The notes: generated by a model not told the origin, from the letters alone. Positions 1 to 13,364 are shown, counted from the stretch's first letter. The stretch is DNA of 64,000 bases from Alphaproteobacteria bacterium (GCA_019232625.1 JAFANP010000052.1:1-64000); one strand, 5' to 3'. A program made the numbers and translations.

Positions 1-2196
1 GGGCAATCGGCGCCCTCCAGATCACTCGGCAGCGGCATTTCCAAGGTCGCGCTCGCGGTGCTCCCGCTCGGCCACGGCTTCACCAGCGGCGACATCGCGC
101 TGCTCACCGAGCAGGACATGCTCGGCGACCGGCTCGTCCGCCGCCGCAAGCGCCGCAAGAGCACCGACATCTTCCTCTCCGAGCTGGCGACGCTCTCGCC
201 GGGCGACCTCGTCGTCCATGCCGATCACGGCATCGGCCGCTACGAGGGCCTGACCCAGATCCCGGTGCAGAAGGCGCCGCACGATTGCGTCGCGCTCACT
301 TATGCGGGCGGCGACAAGCTCTACGTCCCGGTCGAGAATATCGACATCCTGTCCCGCTACGGCAGCGAGAGCGACGGAGTCGCGCTCGACAGGCTCGGCG
401 GCGAGGCCTGGCAGCGCCGCAAGTCGCGGATGAAGGAGCGGATCCGCGAGATCGCCGGCGAGCTGATCAAGGTCGCGGCCGAGCGGGCCCTGCGCGCCGG
501 CGCGGTGGTGGAGCCGGACACCAGCTACGCCGCCTTCGCCGACCGCTTTCCCTACGAGGAGACCGAGGACCAGGACCGCGCCATCGCCGACGTCTTCGCC
601 GATCTGGAAGCCGGCCGGCCGATGGACCGGCTGGTCTGCGGCGACGTCGGCTTCGGCAAGACCGAGGTGGCGCTGCGCGCCGCCTTCGCGGCGGCCATGG
701 CCGGCCTGCAGGTCGCCCTGGTCTGCCCGACCACCCTTCTCGCCCGCCAGCATTACAACACCTTCTGCGAGCGCTTCCGCGGCTTCCCGATCGAGATAGG
801 CCGCCTCTCCCGCCTCGTGCCGCCCAAGGAGGCGAAGAAGACCAAGGAAGGGGTCAAGGCCGGCAAGATCGACATCGTCATCGGCACCCACGCCATCCTC
901 GCCAAGGGCGTCGAGTTCAAGAATCTTGGCCTCGTCATCGTCGACGAGGAGCAGCGCTTCGGCGTCACCCACAAGGAGCGGCTGAAGGCGTTGCGCTCCG
1001 ACGTCCACGTCCTCACCCTCACCGCGACTCCGATCCCGCGCACCCTTCAGATGGCGATGTCGGGCCTGCGGGAGCTTTCCGTGATCCAGACCCCGCCGGT
1101 CGACCGCCTCGCCGTGCGCACCTACGTCATGCCGTGGGACCCGGTGGTGATCCGCGAGGCTTTGCTCAGGGAGCATTATCGCGGCGGCCAGACCTATTTC
1201 GTCGCCCCGCGCGTCGCCGATCTGCCGGACCTCGAGCAGTTCCTGCGCGACGAGGTGCCGGAAGTGAAGTTCGTCACCGCCCACGGCCAGATGCCGCCGA
1301 CCGAGGTCGAGGAGAAGATGTCGGCCTTCTACGACCGCAAGTACGATGTCCTCCTGTCGACGACGATCGTCGAGAGCGGCCTCGACATTCCCTCGGCCAA
1401 CACGCTCATCATCCATCGCGCCGACCGCTTCGGCCTCGCCCAGCTCTACCAGCTGCGCGGCCGCGTCGGCCGGGCCAAGACCCGCGCCTACGCCTATTTC
1501 ACGACCCCGGAGAGCCGCACCGTCACGGAGGCGGCCGACAAGCGACTTCAGGTCCTCGCCAATCTCGAGAGCCTCGGCGCCGGCTTCCAGCTCGCCAGCC
1601 ACGACCTCGACATACGCGGCGCCGGCAACCTGCTCGGCGACGAGCAATCGGGGCATATCAAGGAGGTCGGCTTCGAGCTCTACCAGTCGATGCTGGAGGA
1701 CGCGATCCTCGAGGCCAAGTCGGGCGGTAGCATCAAGGCGGCCGAGGATTTCTCGCCGCAGATCACCGTCGACGCGCCGATCATGATCCCGGACGACTAC
1801 GTCCCCGACCTCGACCTCAGGATGGGCCTCTACCGGCGGATGAACGAGTTCGAGACCGCCGACGAGATCGAGCCCTTCGCGGCCGAGATGATCGACCGCT
1901 TCGGCAAGCTGCCGGAGGAGACCGACAACCTCCTCAAGGTGATCGAGGTGAAGCTCAATTGCCGCAAGGCCTGCGTGGTGAAGCTCGACGTCGGTCCAAA
2001 GGGCGCGCTCGTGCACTTCCACAACGACGAGTTCCCGGACCTCGAGGGCCTCATCGCCTACGTCCAGCGCCTCAAGGGCACGGCCAAGCTTCGTCCCGAT
2101 TCGAAGCTCGTCATCACCCGCAACTGGCCCGACGCGGCGAGCCGGATCAACGGCGCGGTGCAGCTCTCGCGCGGCCTGGCGCGGATCCTGGGCTGA
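1..2196 (+). CDS. mfd: Transcription-repair coupling factor Mfd, C-terminal part (5' end outside window)
   Basis: Open frame from position 1; LVVHADHGIGRYEGL, VCGDVGFGKTEVALRAAF, DEEQRFGVTHKERLK, LTATPIPRTLQMAMSG, QLRGRVGR helicase motifs. Confidence 0.97.
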   Translation, partial: GQSAPSRSLGSGISKVALAVLPLGHGFTSGDIALLTEQDMLGDRLVRRRKRRKSTDIFLSELATLSPGDLVVHADHGIGRYEGLTQIPVQKAPHDCVALTYAGGDKLYVPVENIDILSRYGSESDGVALDRLGGEAWQRRKSRMKERIREIAGELIKVAAERALRAGAVVEPDTSYAAFADRFPYEETEDQDRAIADVFADLEAGRPMDRLVCGDVGFGKTEVALRAAFAAAMAGLQVALVCPTTLLARQHYNTFCERFRGFPIEIGRLSRLVPPKEAKKTKEGVKAGKIDIVIGTHAILAKGVEFKNLGLVIVDEEQRFGVTHKERLKALRSDVHVLTLTATPIPRTLQMAMSGLRELSVIQTPPVDRLAVRTYVMPWDPVVIREALLREHYRGGQTYFVAPRVADLPDLEQFLRDEVPEVKFVTAHGQMPPTEVEEKMSAFYDRKYDVLLSTTIVESGLDIPSANTLIIHRADRFGLAQLYQLRGRVGRAKTRAYAYFTTPESRTVTEAADKRLQVLANLESLGAGFQLASHDLDIRGAGNLLGDEQSGHIKEVGFELYQSMLEDAILEAKSGGSIKAAEDFSPQITVDAPIMIPDDYVPDLDLRMGLYRRMNEFETADEIEPFAAEMIDRFGKLPEETDNLLKVIEVKLNCRKACVVKLDVGPKGALVHFHNDEFPDLEGLIAYVQRLKGTAKLRPDSKLVITRNWPDAASRINGAVQLSRGLARILG

Positions 2197-2218
2197 CGGC
2201 CGCGGCCGCCGGCGCCGT

Positions 2219-2482
2219 TCAGGCGGCGCCGTGGAGGTAGGGCTTGGGGACGGTGGAGACGGTGGCGACGACCAGCTGCCACTGGATCGGGCCCTGGGCG
2301 TGGCTGTGCTTGTGGTGGCTGCGGTCGGGAAAGACGCCGATTCCCTCCAGCGCGATCTCGGTGCCGCAGCCGGTGCAGCGGAAGATGCCGCCGCACGGCA
2401 CGAAGGCGTTGGGCTGCAGCGGCAAGTCGAACGACGCATGCTTGGTCTGCGCGAGATAGTTGCGGTATTTGTAGATCGCCAT
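2219..2482 (-). CDS. Small hypothetical protein with zinc-ribbon-like cysteines (CGGIFRCTGC)
   Basis: 87-aa ORF between mfd and an EAL protein; Cys-rich motif. Confidence 0.7.
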   Translation of the reverse strand: MAIYKYRNYLAQTKHASFDLPLQPNAFVPCGGIFRCTGCGTEIALEGIGVFPDRSHHKHSHAQGPIQWQLVVATVSTVPKPYLHGAA

Positions 2483-2530
2483 GCCGGGGAGCTAAGCGGG
2501 AAGTGGTTAACGAGTGGTTGAGAAGGCCGG

Positions 2531-4563
2531 CTAAGCCTGATCGAGCATCGCCGCCAGCCGACGCGAATCGACCGGCGGGGCGCAGAGGAAGCCCTGGTAG
2601 AGGGTGCAGCCCTCGCGGGCGAGAAGGGCGAGCTGGTCCTCGGTCTCCACGCCCTCGGCGATCACCTCGAGGCCGAGGGAGCGGGCCATGTCGATGACGC
2701 TGCGCACCACCACCTGGTCGCGCGGCGAGCCGCTTATGTCCTCGACGAGCCGCTTGTCGATCTTGAGATAGTCGAGCGGCAGCGCCTTCAGATAGGCGAG
2801 GCTCGAATAGCCGGTGCCGAAATCGTCTATCGCCACCCTGAGGCCGCTCTGCCTCAGCCCGGCGAGGAGGTTGGCGGCGGCGGCGAGATCCTCGATCAGG
2901 CCCCCTTCCGTCACCTCGACGGTGAGGCGCGCCGGATCGAAGCCGCTCGAGCGCACCATCTCGACGAACTGAGCGGCGAATCCGGGCCGGACGATGTCGG
3001 CGGCGGTGATGTTGACCGACAGGCGCAGCCCCGCCAGCGGCTCCGGCCAGGCCGCCGCGGCGGCGAGCGCCTTCCTCTGCACATGGTCGGAAAGCTGGAC
3101 GAGATAGTCGGACCGCTCGGCCACGCCGAACAGAGTGATCGCCCCCAGCTCGCCGAATTGCGGGTGCCGCCAGCGCGCCAGCGCCTCCGCACCGACGATT
3201 CGACGGCTCGCGATGGCGACCTGCGGCTGGAAGAGTATCTCTATCTCCTCCTGGTCGAGCGCCCGCCTGAGGTCGATCTCCAGCCGGTCGCCGAGCGCCG
3301 TCTCGCCCGCCTCCCCGGCTTCCTGGACCTTGACCGGCCCGGCCTCGCCGGCCTTCGCCTCGGCCAGCGCCGCGCTCGCCCGGCGCAGCAGGGCGGCGGG
3401 GTCGTCCCCCGGCTCGGCCGCGACCACGCCGACCCGGCTGCCCAGCGTGATGACATGGTCGCCGGACATGAAGGGCCGGCCGATCGTCTCGACCAGCTGG
3501 CCGGCGAGGAACCGGCCCTCGGCGAGGCTGGTCGGCGCCGCGAGCAGCACCGCGAACTCGGCGCCGGCGATCCGCGCGACCAGCCGGCGGCGGCCGTCGG
3601 CGTCGACGCAGCGCTCGATGCGCCGCGCCGCCGCCTGAAGCACCGAATCGCCGGTGGCGCGGCCGAAAGCCGCGTTGATCGCGTCGAAACGGCTGACCGC
3701 GAGCAGCAGGAGCACCAGGGCCGGCTCGCCGGGCGCGCGCTGCAGCTGCCGGGCCAGCCAGGCCCTGGCGGCGCGGGCGTCGCGCACGCCGGTCATCGCG
3801 TCGCGGCTCTGCCACGCCGCGCCTTCGAGCGGCACGATCGCCTCGGTTCGGCCGACCACCGCCTCGCCGTCGCCCTCGACGCGCAGATGGTGGGCGAGCC
3901 GCGCGCCCGCCCCCTCCCCGTCGGCATGGGCGAAGGCGGTGGAGCGGCCGGTCGACAGCAGCCGGTCGACGGCGCCGCGCGCCGCCTTGCGGCCGTCGGA
4001 ATCGAGCTTGCGGAACAGCTCCATCAGGCTGATCCGCCGCCCCGCCTCCTCGCCGAGGCCGGCGCGGCGCGCCAGGGCCGGGCTGAGCTCCACGGTCGGC
4101 GAGCCTTTCTCCCAACGCCATGACGCCTCCGGCTCGCGGCCCTCGCCGTCGCTCTTTCGCCAGGGCCGCCCCCCGCCGACCCGCTCGGCGTGGCGGTGGG
4201 CGAAGCGCAGCGTCTGGAGCAATTGCTGCTCGGAGAAGGGGCTGACCAGGAAATGGGTGGCGCCGGCGGCGTGGAGGCCGTCCAGCGCCGCCTCGTCGGT
4301 GCGCGAGAGGAGGACGAGCAGGGCCGCCGCATTGACCTGGCAGGGATCGGCGAGCGTGCGAACCCCTTCCTGCCCCTCCGCGAGCGCGCCGCGGGCGTCG
4401 ACGACGGCGACGCTGGCGCCCGACGCGACGAACCGGCTTTCGGCAAGCTCGCTGCGCCGGGCGGCGATCGGCTGCCAGCCCGCCCGCTCGGCAAGGCCGG
4501 TCAGCTCGTCGCGATGGCGGAACGAGAGGATGAAGAGCGGCGGCGCACCGCTCCGAGCGGCCA
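2531..4563 (-). CDS. Degenerate GGDEF / EAL-domain protein with N-terminal receiver-like region (c-di-GMP phosphodiesterase candidate)
   Basis: EAL motifs AEALARWRHP, LSVNITAAD, IDDFGTGYSSLAYL, LKIDKRLV, EGVET, YQGFLCAPP; GGDEF position reads AGAEF. Start chosen at MAARSGAPPLF. Confidence 0.88.
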
Positions 4564-4710
4564 TGGCTTTCCTGCCTCCCCTGTGCGGCGCCTCGTTGCC
4601 CATCAACCTAGTCTGGCGCACCGCCCTCAACAATCGGTTTAGATGAGCGAGCCCGTCCCGTTCCGGCCCGGCCTTGCCGCCTCCCGCCGCGGGCCCTACC
4701 AACGGGCGCG

Positions 4711-5493
4711 ATGACGGCGAATGCGGACAAGGCCACGGCGCTCCTCGCCTCCCCGGCGGAGGCCGCCCAGGCGGCCGAGGGGATGCTCCGCGAGGCCTAT
4801 GACTTCGTCCCCCCCGAGGAGGCGGAGCAGATCGTCGCGCTGGGCGGCGACGGTTTCCTCCTCCAGACGCTGCACGAGATGCTCGCCCGCGGCCGCGTCT
4901 GCCCGGTCTTCGGCATGAACCGCGGCACGGTCGGCTTCCTGATGAACGAATGGCGCATCGACGGCCTTCGCGAGCGGCTCAACCGCGCCCGCGCCTTCAC
5001 CGTCGCGCCGCTCAGGATGGAGGCGGAGACGGTGGCGGGAGAGCTTATTTCCCACCCCGCGATCAACGAGGTCTCGCTGCTGCGCGAAACCCGGCAAACC
5101 GCCTGGATCGAGATTTCGGTGAGCGGCCGGGTCGTCCTGCCGGAGCTGATCTGCGACGGCGTCCTCGTCGCGACTCCGGCCGGGTCCACCGCCTACAACC
5201 TCTCCGCCCAGGGCCCGATCCTGCCGCTCGGCTCGAACCTCGTCGCCCTGACGCCGATCAGCCCGTTCCGGCCGCGGCGCTGGCGCGGCGCGCTGATCCC
5301 GGACGAGCTGACCATCCTGCTGCGCGTCCTCGATCCGGAGAAGAGGCCGGTCTCGGCGGTCGCCGACCAGCTCGAGGTCCGAGACGTCGCCTCGGTCAGG
5401 GTGTGCGTGGAACGGGCGCTCGCCCTCACCCTCCTGTTCGATGCCGAGCACGCGCTCGACGAGCGGATCACCATGGAGCAGTTCGCCGTCTGA
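4711..5493 (+). CDS. nadK: NAD kinase
   Basis: VALGGDGFLLQTLHEM, FGMNRGTVGFLMNE, TPAGSTAYNLSAQGPILPL. Confidence 0.95.
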   Translation: MTANADKATALLASPAEAAQAAEGMLREAYDFVPPEEAEQIVALGGDGFLLQTLHEMLARGRVCPVFGMNRGTVGFLMNEWRIDGLRERLNRARAFTVAPLRMEAETVAGELISHPAINEVSLLRETRQTAWIEISVSGRVVLPELICDGVLVATPAGSTAYNLSAQGPILPLGSNLVALTPISPFRPRRWRGALIPDELTILLRVLDPEKRPVSAVADQLEVRDVASVRVCVERALALTLLFDAEHALDERITMEQFAV

Positions 5494-5563
5494 CCAAGCC
5501 GCATCAGGGCCTTGCGGGATCGGAAAGTCGGCTGCTATAGGCCCGCCTCGCCCGAGAGGCTGC

Positions 5564-5638
5564 TCCCCGGTAGCTCAGCGGTAGAGCATCCGACTGTTAA
5601 TCGGATGGCCGATGGTTCGAATCCGTCCCGGGGAGCCA
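5564..5638 (+). tRNA. tRNA-Asn (anticodon GTT), CCA encoded
   Basis: TCCCCGG...CCGGGGA acceptor stem, ACTGTTAATC anticodon loop, GGTTCGAATCC T-arm, 3' GCCA. Confidence 0.97.
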
Positions 5639-5694
5639 CTCGCCTCTTGCGCGACACCGGCACGGCGGGTCCGCGCCGGGGCCGCGGCGCGTTC

Positions 5695-6339
5695 CTACCA
5701 GACGAACGGGATCAGGCGGTAGCGGACGGCCTGCTGATATTCGGCGTAGGAGGGATCGAGCCCCAGCATCTCCTCCTCGGCGCGGATGCGCAGCACCATC
5801 GCCAGCCAGCAGGCGGCATAGACGACGGCGTTGATCACCGAGACGTTGACGCAGAAGAAGCCGATCTGGGCGAGCAGGTAGCCGAAATAGATGGGATGGC
5901 GGACGACCCGATAGGGGCCTTCGCGCTGCACGCCGCGATTGGCGGGGACGATGCCGAAGCTGCGGCGCAGGAAGATCTTCGCCGAGATGCTGCACAAGAG
6001 GCCGAACGACATCAGGCCGATGGCGGTGGCCGGCGAGATCCATTCGGGGCCCTCGGGCACGACGAGGAGCGGCGCGCAGGTGCCGATGATCGCGATCGCC
6101 CAGCCGTAGCCGGTGTTCATCGCCGGCCCTGGACGGCGGATCAGGATCATCAGCGCGGTCAGCCCCTCCGAGACCATGATGAGGAGGTTGGTCGGCGAAT
6201 CCGACACGCCGGGGACGAGGCGGTAGAGGAAGGTCGAGACGAGAACGAGCACGAAGGCCCGCTCCGCGAGGTCGAGCAGCAGCGCCTGCCGGGAACCGGC
6301 GCCGAGATGCGAAAGCGGCGCGGCCGCGTCGTTGAGCAT
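5695..6339 (-). CDS. Isoprenylcysteine carboxyl methyltransferase-like membrane methyltransferase
   Basis: GPYRVVRHPIYFGYLLAQIGFF, RIRAEEEML motif, multiple TM segments. Confidence 0.8.
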   Translation of the reverse strand: MLNDAAAPLSHLGAGSRQALLLDLAERAFVLVLVSTFLYRLVPGVSDSPTNLLIMVSEGLTALMILIRRPGPAMNTGYGWAIAIIGTCAPLLVVPEGPEWISPATAIGLMSFGLLCSISAKIFLRRSFGIVPANRGVQREGPYRVVRHPIYFGYLLAQIGFFCVNVSVINAVVYAACWLAMVLRIRAEEEMLGLDPSYAEYQQAVRYRLIPFVW

Positions 6340-6458
6340 TGCGATCCCCTTTTCCAGCCGCCTTCCTATCGCCGTGCTGGTAAACAAACCGGTAATGCGG
6401 GGACGGGGACGGGCGGCGCGGCCTTGCCCGGGGCCTTCGAGCCTGAGACAGGGCGGGG

Positions 6459-6926
6459 ATGAGCTTCGAATCCGTCCGCACCTGGATCGCGCAGCATGCG
6501 CCCGACCTGCCGATCATCGAGGTCGAGGCGAGCACCGCAACGGTCGCGGAGGCGGCCGAGGCGCTCGGCGTCGCTCCGGCGCGCATCGCCAAGACCCTCG
6601 CGGTCAGGGTGGGCGCCGACGCCTTCCTGCTCGTGACGCGCGGCGACGCCCGGCTCGACAACGTCAAGACCAAGGCGCGCTTCGGCGGTCGGCCGCGCAT
6701 GCTGGGGGCTGAGGAGACGCTGGCGCTGACCGGCCATCCGGTCGGCGGCGTCTGCCCATTCGGCCTCGCCACGCCGCTGCCCGTCTATTGCGACGTGTCG
6801 CTCCGCCCGTTCGACACGATCTATCCGGCCGCCGGCTCCCTCACCAGCTCGGTCGAGACCAGCCCCGAGCGGCTGGCCGGCCTCGTCTCGAGCGGCTGGG
6901 TGGACATCTGCCGCGTGCCGGACTGA
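6459..6926 (+). CDS. YbaK/EbsC (prolyl-tRNA deacylase-like) family protein
   Basis: AARIAKTLAVRVG, VGGVCPFGLATPLPVYCDVSL, AAGSLTSSVETSPERL. Confidence 0.88.
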   Translation: MSFESVRTWIAQHAPDLPIIEVEASTATVAEAAEALGVAPARIAKTLAVRVGADAFLLVTRGDARLDNVKTKARFGGRPRMLGAEETLALTGHPVGGVCPFGLATPLPVYCDVSLRPFDTIYPAAGSLTSSVETSPERLAGLVSSGWVDICRVPD

Positions 6927-6942
6927 TCGCGCCGTCGCGGGC

Positions 6943-7506
6943 TCAGGCGGGTTCGAGCGCCTCCTCGCGCCGCTCCGCCGTCGCCGTCACCTGGAAGTCG
7001 ACCGGCACGGCCTGCTGCCCGGCCAGGCCGCGGGCCTGCTCAACGCCGCGCGGAAAGCCGCTGCGGTCGCTATAGTCGCGGCCGGTGTCGCCGCGGCGCT
7101 CGCTCTGCTCGGCGGTGAGGCTGAGCGCGGTGAGCAGGTCGACCAGGGTGATCCCGCCGACCGCGGCGAGGGCGACGAGGTTGTTGCGCTTCTGCTCGTC
7201 GTCCGCGCCGCGCAGCCCGGCGGCGAGGGTGGCGAGGTCGACAAGGTCGCCGGCGACGCGCGCCCAGATGGCCGGGGCCGGCGTATCGGAGAGCGCCCAG
7301 ACGCCGGCGCCTATCTCGCGGCCGCCATAGGCCTGGAGCAGGCGCTCCTTGCCCTCGAGGCCGAGGGCGCGGCCGAGCCTGCCGGGCGCGAGGATCTCGG
7401 CGGCGCCGAGCGCCAGGCTGAACCAGCCGAGGCCGCGCGCGACCCGGTCGGTGACGGTGAGGCTGCGGTCGGGGCGGCTGGTCACCAAAGTCGACGATGC
7501 GTTCAT
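6943..7506 (-). CDS. Hypothetical membrane protein (cyclase/dehydrase- or DUF4267-like)
   Basis: 187-aa ORF with hydrophobic segments, LGLGAAEILAPG-like region; same strand and 12 bp downstream of the ADH gene. Confidence 0.65.
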   Translation of the reverse strand: MNASSTLVTSRPDRSLTVTDRVARGLGWFSLALGAAEILAPGRLGRALGLEGKERLLQAYGGREIGAGVWALSDTPAPAIWARVAGDLVDLATLAAGLRGADDEQKRNNLVALAAVGGITLVDLLTALSLTAEQSERRGDTGRDYSDRSGFPRGVEQARGLAGQQAVPVDFQVTATAERREEALEPA

Positions 7507-7518
7507 GTCCCTGTCTCC

Positions 7519-8691
7519 TCAATTCGGTTTCAGCACGACCTTGATGCAGCTGTCCTGCTTCTGCTCGAAGACGCGGTACATGCCGGGCCCCTCCTCGAGC
7601 TTCGCCGTGTGGGTGATGACGAAGGAGGGGTCGATCTGCCCCTCCGCGATGCGGCGGGTGAGATCGGCGGTCCAGCGGCGGACGTGGGTCTGGCCCATGC
7701 GGAAGGTGAGGCCCTTGTTCATCGCCATGCCGAACGGGATCTTGTCGACGAGCCCGCCATAGACGCCGGGGATGGAGAGGACGCCGCCGCCGCGGCAGAC
7801 GTAGATCATCTCCCTCAGGACGTGCGGCCGGTCGCTTTCCATCAGGGTCGCCTGCTTCACCCGGTCGATCATCGAATCGATGTGCTGGCTGGCATGGGCC
7901 TCGAGGCCGACGCAGTCGATGCACTTGTCCGGGCCCCTGTTGTCGGTGAGCTCGTTCAGCCGCTCGAGCACGCTTTCGTCCTCGAAGTTGATCGGCACGG
8001 CGCCGCCCGCCTCGGCCATGCTCAGCCGCTCGGGGAGGCGGTCGATGCAGATCACCTGCTTCGCACCGAGCAGGATCGCGCTCCGGATCGCCATCTGGCC
8101 GACGGGCCCGGCGCCCCAGATGGCAACGGTGTCGGTCGGCTGGATGTCGGCCTGGATCGCCGCCTGCCAGCCGGTCGGGAAAATGTCGCCGAGGAACAGG
8201 GCCTGCTCGTCGGTCATGCCGTCGGGGACCTTGATGTGCGTCGAATCCGCGAAGGGGACGCGCAGATATTCGGCTTGGCCGCCGGCATAGCCGCCGGTGA
8301 GGTGGGTGTAGCCGAACAGGCCGGCGGTGCGGTGGCCGAACACCTTGTCGGCCAGCTCGCCGTTGCGGTTCGAGCGCTCGCACAGCGAATAATTGCCGCG
8401 CCGGCACTGGTCGCATTCGTCGCAGTTGATCGTGAACGGGATGACGACCCGCTCGCCCTTGCGCAGGTTGGTGACCGCGGAGCCGGTCTCCACCACCTCG
8501 CCCATCATCTCGTGGCCGACGATGTCGCCCGGCTTCATCGCCGGGATGCAATTGTGGAAGAGGTGGAGGTCGGAGCCGCATATGGCGCAGCTCGTCACCT
8601 TGATGATCGCATCCCGCGGCGCCTCGATCGCCGGATCGGGAACGGTTTCGTGCCGTATGTCCTGCTTGCCGTGCCAGACGAGCGCTTTCAT
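7519..8691 (-). CDS. Zinc-dependent alcohol dehydrogenase (formaldehyde dehydrogenase-like)
   Basis: CAICGSDLHLFHNCIPAMKPGDIVGHEMMGEV, CDECDQCRRGNYSLC, WGAGPVGQMAI. Confidence 0.93.
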   Translation of the reverse strand: MKALVWHGKQDIRHETVPDPAIEAPRDAIIKVTSCAICGSDLHLFHNCIPAMKPGDIVGHEMMGEVVETGSAVTNLRKGERVVIPFTINCDECDQCRRGNYSLCERSNRNGELADKVFGHRTAGLFGYTHLTGGYAGGQAEYLRVPFADSTHIKVPDGMTDEQALFLGDIFPTGWQAAIQADIQPTDTVAIWGAGPVGQMAIRSAILLGAKQVICIDRLPERLSMAEAGGAVPINFEDESVLERLNELTDNRGPDKCIDCVGLEAHASQHIDSMIDRVKQATLMESDRPHVLREMIYVCRGGGVLSIPGVYGGLVDKIPFGMAMNKGLTFRMGQTHVRRWTADLTRRIAEGQIDPSFVITHTAKLEEGPGMYRVFEQKQDSCIKVVLKPN

Positions 8692-8851
8692 CTCAGTCTC
8701 CCTTGTTCGCCTGGCCTAGCAACGAAGCGGCCGCGTCCGGGTCCCATCGGGCGGACGCTCGGCAAGGGCCTTCCGTCGCAACCGGCGCCCGGCGCCGGCC
8801 GCAGCCGGCTGAAACGGCTGGCTTTTCCTAAACGAGATCAGGTTCGGAACC

Positions 8852-8877
8852 GGAACCATGCCCCTCCCCCGGCGGTT
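8852..8877 (+). promoter_or_regulatory. Candidate EcfG (general stress response sigma) promoter GGAAC-N17-GGTT
   Basis: GGAAC at 8852-8856, GGTT at 8874-8877, 29 nt before the hemerythrin ATG. Confidence 0.55.
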
Positions 8878-8905
8878 CCTGAGCCGACTTCCACAGGAGG
8901 GCCAG

Positions 8906-9535
8906 ATGGCAACCAAAACCCAGTCAAACCCGCGCAGCAACAAGTCGCGCTCCGGCGCTTCCTCTAGCGACGAGGGCGCCTTTTCCTGGGGCGGCGGAAG
9001 CGCCGGAGTCCTTGCCGGCGCCGCGCTCGCCGGCGCCGCCATGGGCATCGCCGCCAATGTCGGCCGCAAGCTGTTCGTCCAGTTCTCGACCGGCGCCACC
9101 GGCGACTGGCTCGACGCGCTGAAGACGGAGCATGCGCTGACGCTCGCCCTCTTCGACAAGATCGAGGCGACCGACGACACGCAGGCGATGATGCGCTCCC
9201 ATCTGCTGATGAAGCTCAAATATGCGCTCACCAAGCATGCCAGCGAGGAGGAGAACGTCATCTATCCGGCGCTGCGCCAGGCCAACCTCGCCCACGACGC
9301 CGACGCGCTCAATTCCGAGCACGGCTACGTCAAGACCTATCTCTACGAGCTGGAGACCCTCCCCAACACCAGCCCCGAATGGCTCGCCAGGGTCCGCGAC
9401 TTCCGCGCGATGATCCAGGAGCATATCCGGATGGAGGAGGAGGAGGTCTTCCCCACCTTCCGCAAGGCGCTGAGCGAGGCCCAGAACGCCAAGCTCACCT
9501 CGCTGATGAACAAGGAAGGCTTCAAGATGGCGTGA
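8906..9535 (+). CDS. Hemerythrin HHE-domain protein
   Basis: KTEHALTLALFDKIEA, HLLMKLKYALTKHASEEENVIYPAL, EHIRMEEEEVFPTF; RBS aggaggg. Confidence 0.9.
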   Translation: MATKTQSNPRSNKSRSGASSSDEGAFSWGGGSAGVLAGAALAGAAMGIAANVGRKLFVQFSTGATGDWLDALKTEHALTLALFDKIEATDDTQAMMRSHLLMKLKYALTKHASEEENVIYPALRQANLAHDADALNSEHGYVKTYLYELETLPNTSPEWLARVRDFRAMIQEHIRMEEEEVFPTFRKALSEAQNAKLTSLMNKEGFKMA

Positions 9536-9540
9536 CCCGC

Positions 9541-9680
9541 CGATCCTCCCGTCGAGGGGAGGCGGCAGTACGAAGAGACGACGGAGGGGTGTCGGAGCTC
9601 GGGAAGCAATTCCGAGCCGAGACACCCCTCCATTATGCTGCGCAGGGTCCTCCCCTCGAAGGGGGGAGGATTTTCGATCC
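9541..9680. repeat. Nested palindromic repeat, family R1 copy 1
   Basis: GGAGGGGTGTCGGAGCTCGG...TCCGAGCCGAGACACCCCTCC inside CGATCCTCCC...GGGAGGATTTTCGATC; shares CCCCTCCAnnATGCTGCGCAnGGTCCnCC with 61.7 kb copy. Confidence 0.75.
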
Positions 9681-12437
<2,757 letters not shown>

Positions 12438-12544
12438 GGGAGAATCCTGTCGTGTCGTAGAGGAAGGAAGCGCGCCTCCCCGGCGCCGCTTCTAGGGTTC
12501 ACGCGAAGATACGGATCCGCGACGAGGCGGTTCCGCCGGGGCCG

Positions 12545-12856
12545 CTATTCCAGCCGCCGCTCGTCGACCGGGGTCCTGCCCCGCAGGCCGGTCCGATCCG
12601 CCGGCCGGCCGTAGGGCGCCGCCACGCGTGCCGCCCACGCCGGGCGGACGGCGACCCGGCGCACCGCCTCGGCCGGAGCCGCCGCCTGCTCCGCCACCGC
12701 GGCGATCGTCACGGCGGCCCGCTCCACCTGGCGCGCGTCCACCGCCCGGTCGCCGGAAATGAACCCGGTGAGGCCGGCCAGCATGGCGGAAAGGAAGAGC
12801 AGCAGTTCCAAGCGTGAAGGTCCCTCGGGCGCGGCGCGCGGGTCGAGCGCCGACAT
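12545..12856 (-). CDS. Hypothetical protein
   Basis: 103-aa ORF with one hydrophobic segment ([18 protein letters not shown]). Confidence 0.45.
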   Translation of the reverse strand: MSALDPRAAPEGPSRLELLLFLSAMLAGLTGFISGDRAVDARQVERAAVTIAAVAEQAAAPAEAVRRVAVRPAWAARVAAPYGRPADRTGLRGRTPVDERRLE

Positions 12857-12920
12857 AGTGGCTGCGGGCGGCCGCGTCCATGGCTTGACGCACCGCGCCG
12901 CCGCGGCCTAGCCCGCGCCT

Positions 12921-13364
12921 ATGGACAAGCCCCTCACCGGCGGCTGCGCCTGCGGCGCCGTCCGCTACGAACTAAAGAGCCCACCGTTCGACGCGGGCTG
13001 GTGCCACTGCCGCACCTGCCAGCGCAATTCGGGCGCGCCCGCCATGGTGTTCGCGAGCGTTCCCGCCGGCCATCTCGTCTGGACGAGAGGCGCCGACCTC
13101 ATCCGCGCCTTCGCCTCGTCGGGCTTCGGCCACCGCAGCTTCTGCGGCGCCTGCGGGACGCCCTTCCTGATGGAGGTGGACCACCAGCCCGAGACCGTCG
13201 ACTTCTCGGTGGCGACCCTCGACGATCCGGCCGCGGCGGCGCCCGGCTTCCACATCTTCTGGGGAAGCCGCATCCCCTGGTTCGAGCCGAAGGACGACCT
13301 CCCCCGGCACGAGAAGTTCCGGCCCGACACGCGGGGCCTCGCCGGCACCGAGCCGCCGGAATAG
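12921..13364 (+). CDS. GFA family (glutathione-dependent formaldehyde-activating-like) protein
   Basis: GGCACGAVRYE, WCHCRTCQRNSGAPAMVFASV, FCGACGTPFLM. Confidence 0.92.
   Translation: MDKPLTGGCACGAVRYELKSPPFDAGWCHCRTCQRNSGAPAMVFASVPAGHLVWTRGADLIRAFASSGFGHRSFCGACGTPFLMEVDHQPETVDFSVATLDDPAAAAPGFHIFWGSRIPWFEPKDDLPRHEKFRPDTRGLAGTEPPE

Noticed and set aside
22-2439. 805-aa minus-strand ORF antisense to mfd, and many other long antisense ORFs in the track
   Set aside because: High-GC codon bias of real genes generates long open antisense frames; sequences are low-complexity (Arg/Ala/Gly/Glu-rich) and overlap confidently identified genes.
5564-5638. tRNA-Asn as an integration site for a genomic island
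   Set aside because: No integrase, direct repeat of the tRNA 3' end or foreign gene block nearby; same reasoning for tRNA-Met at 55.7 kb.
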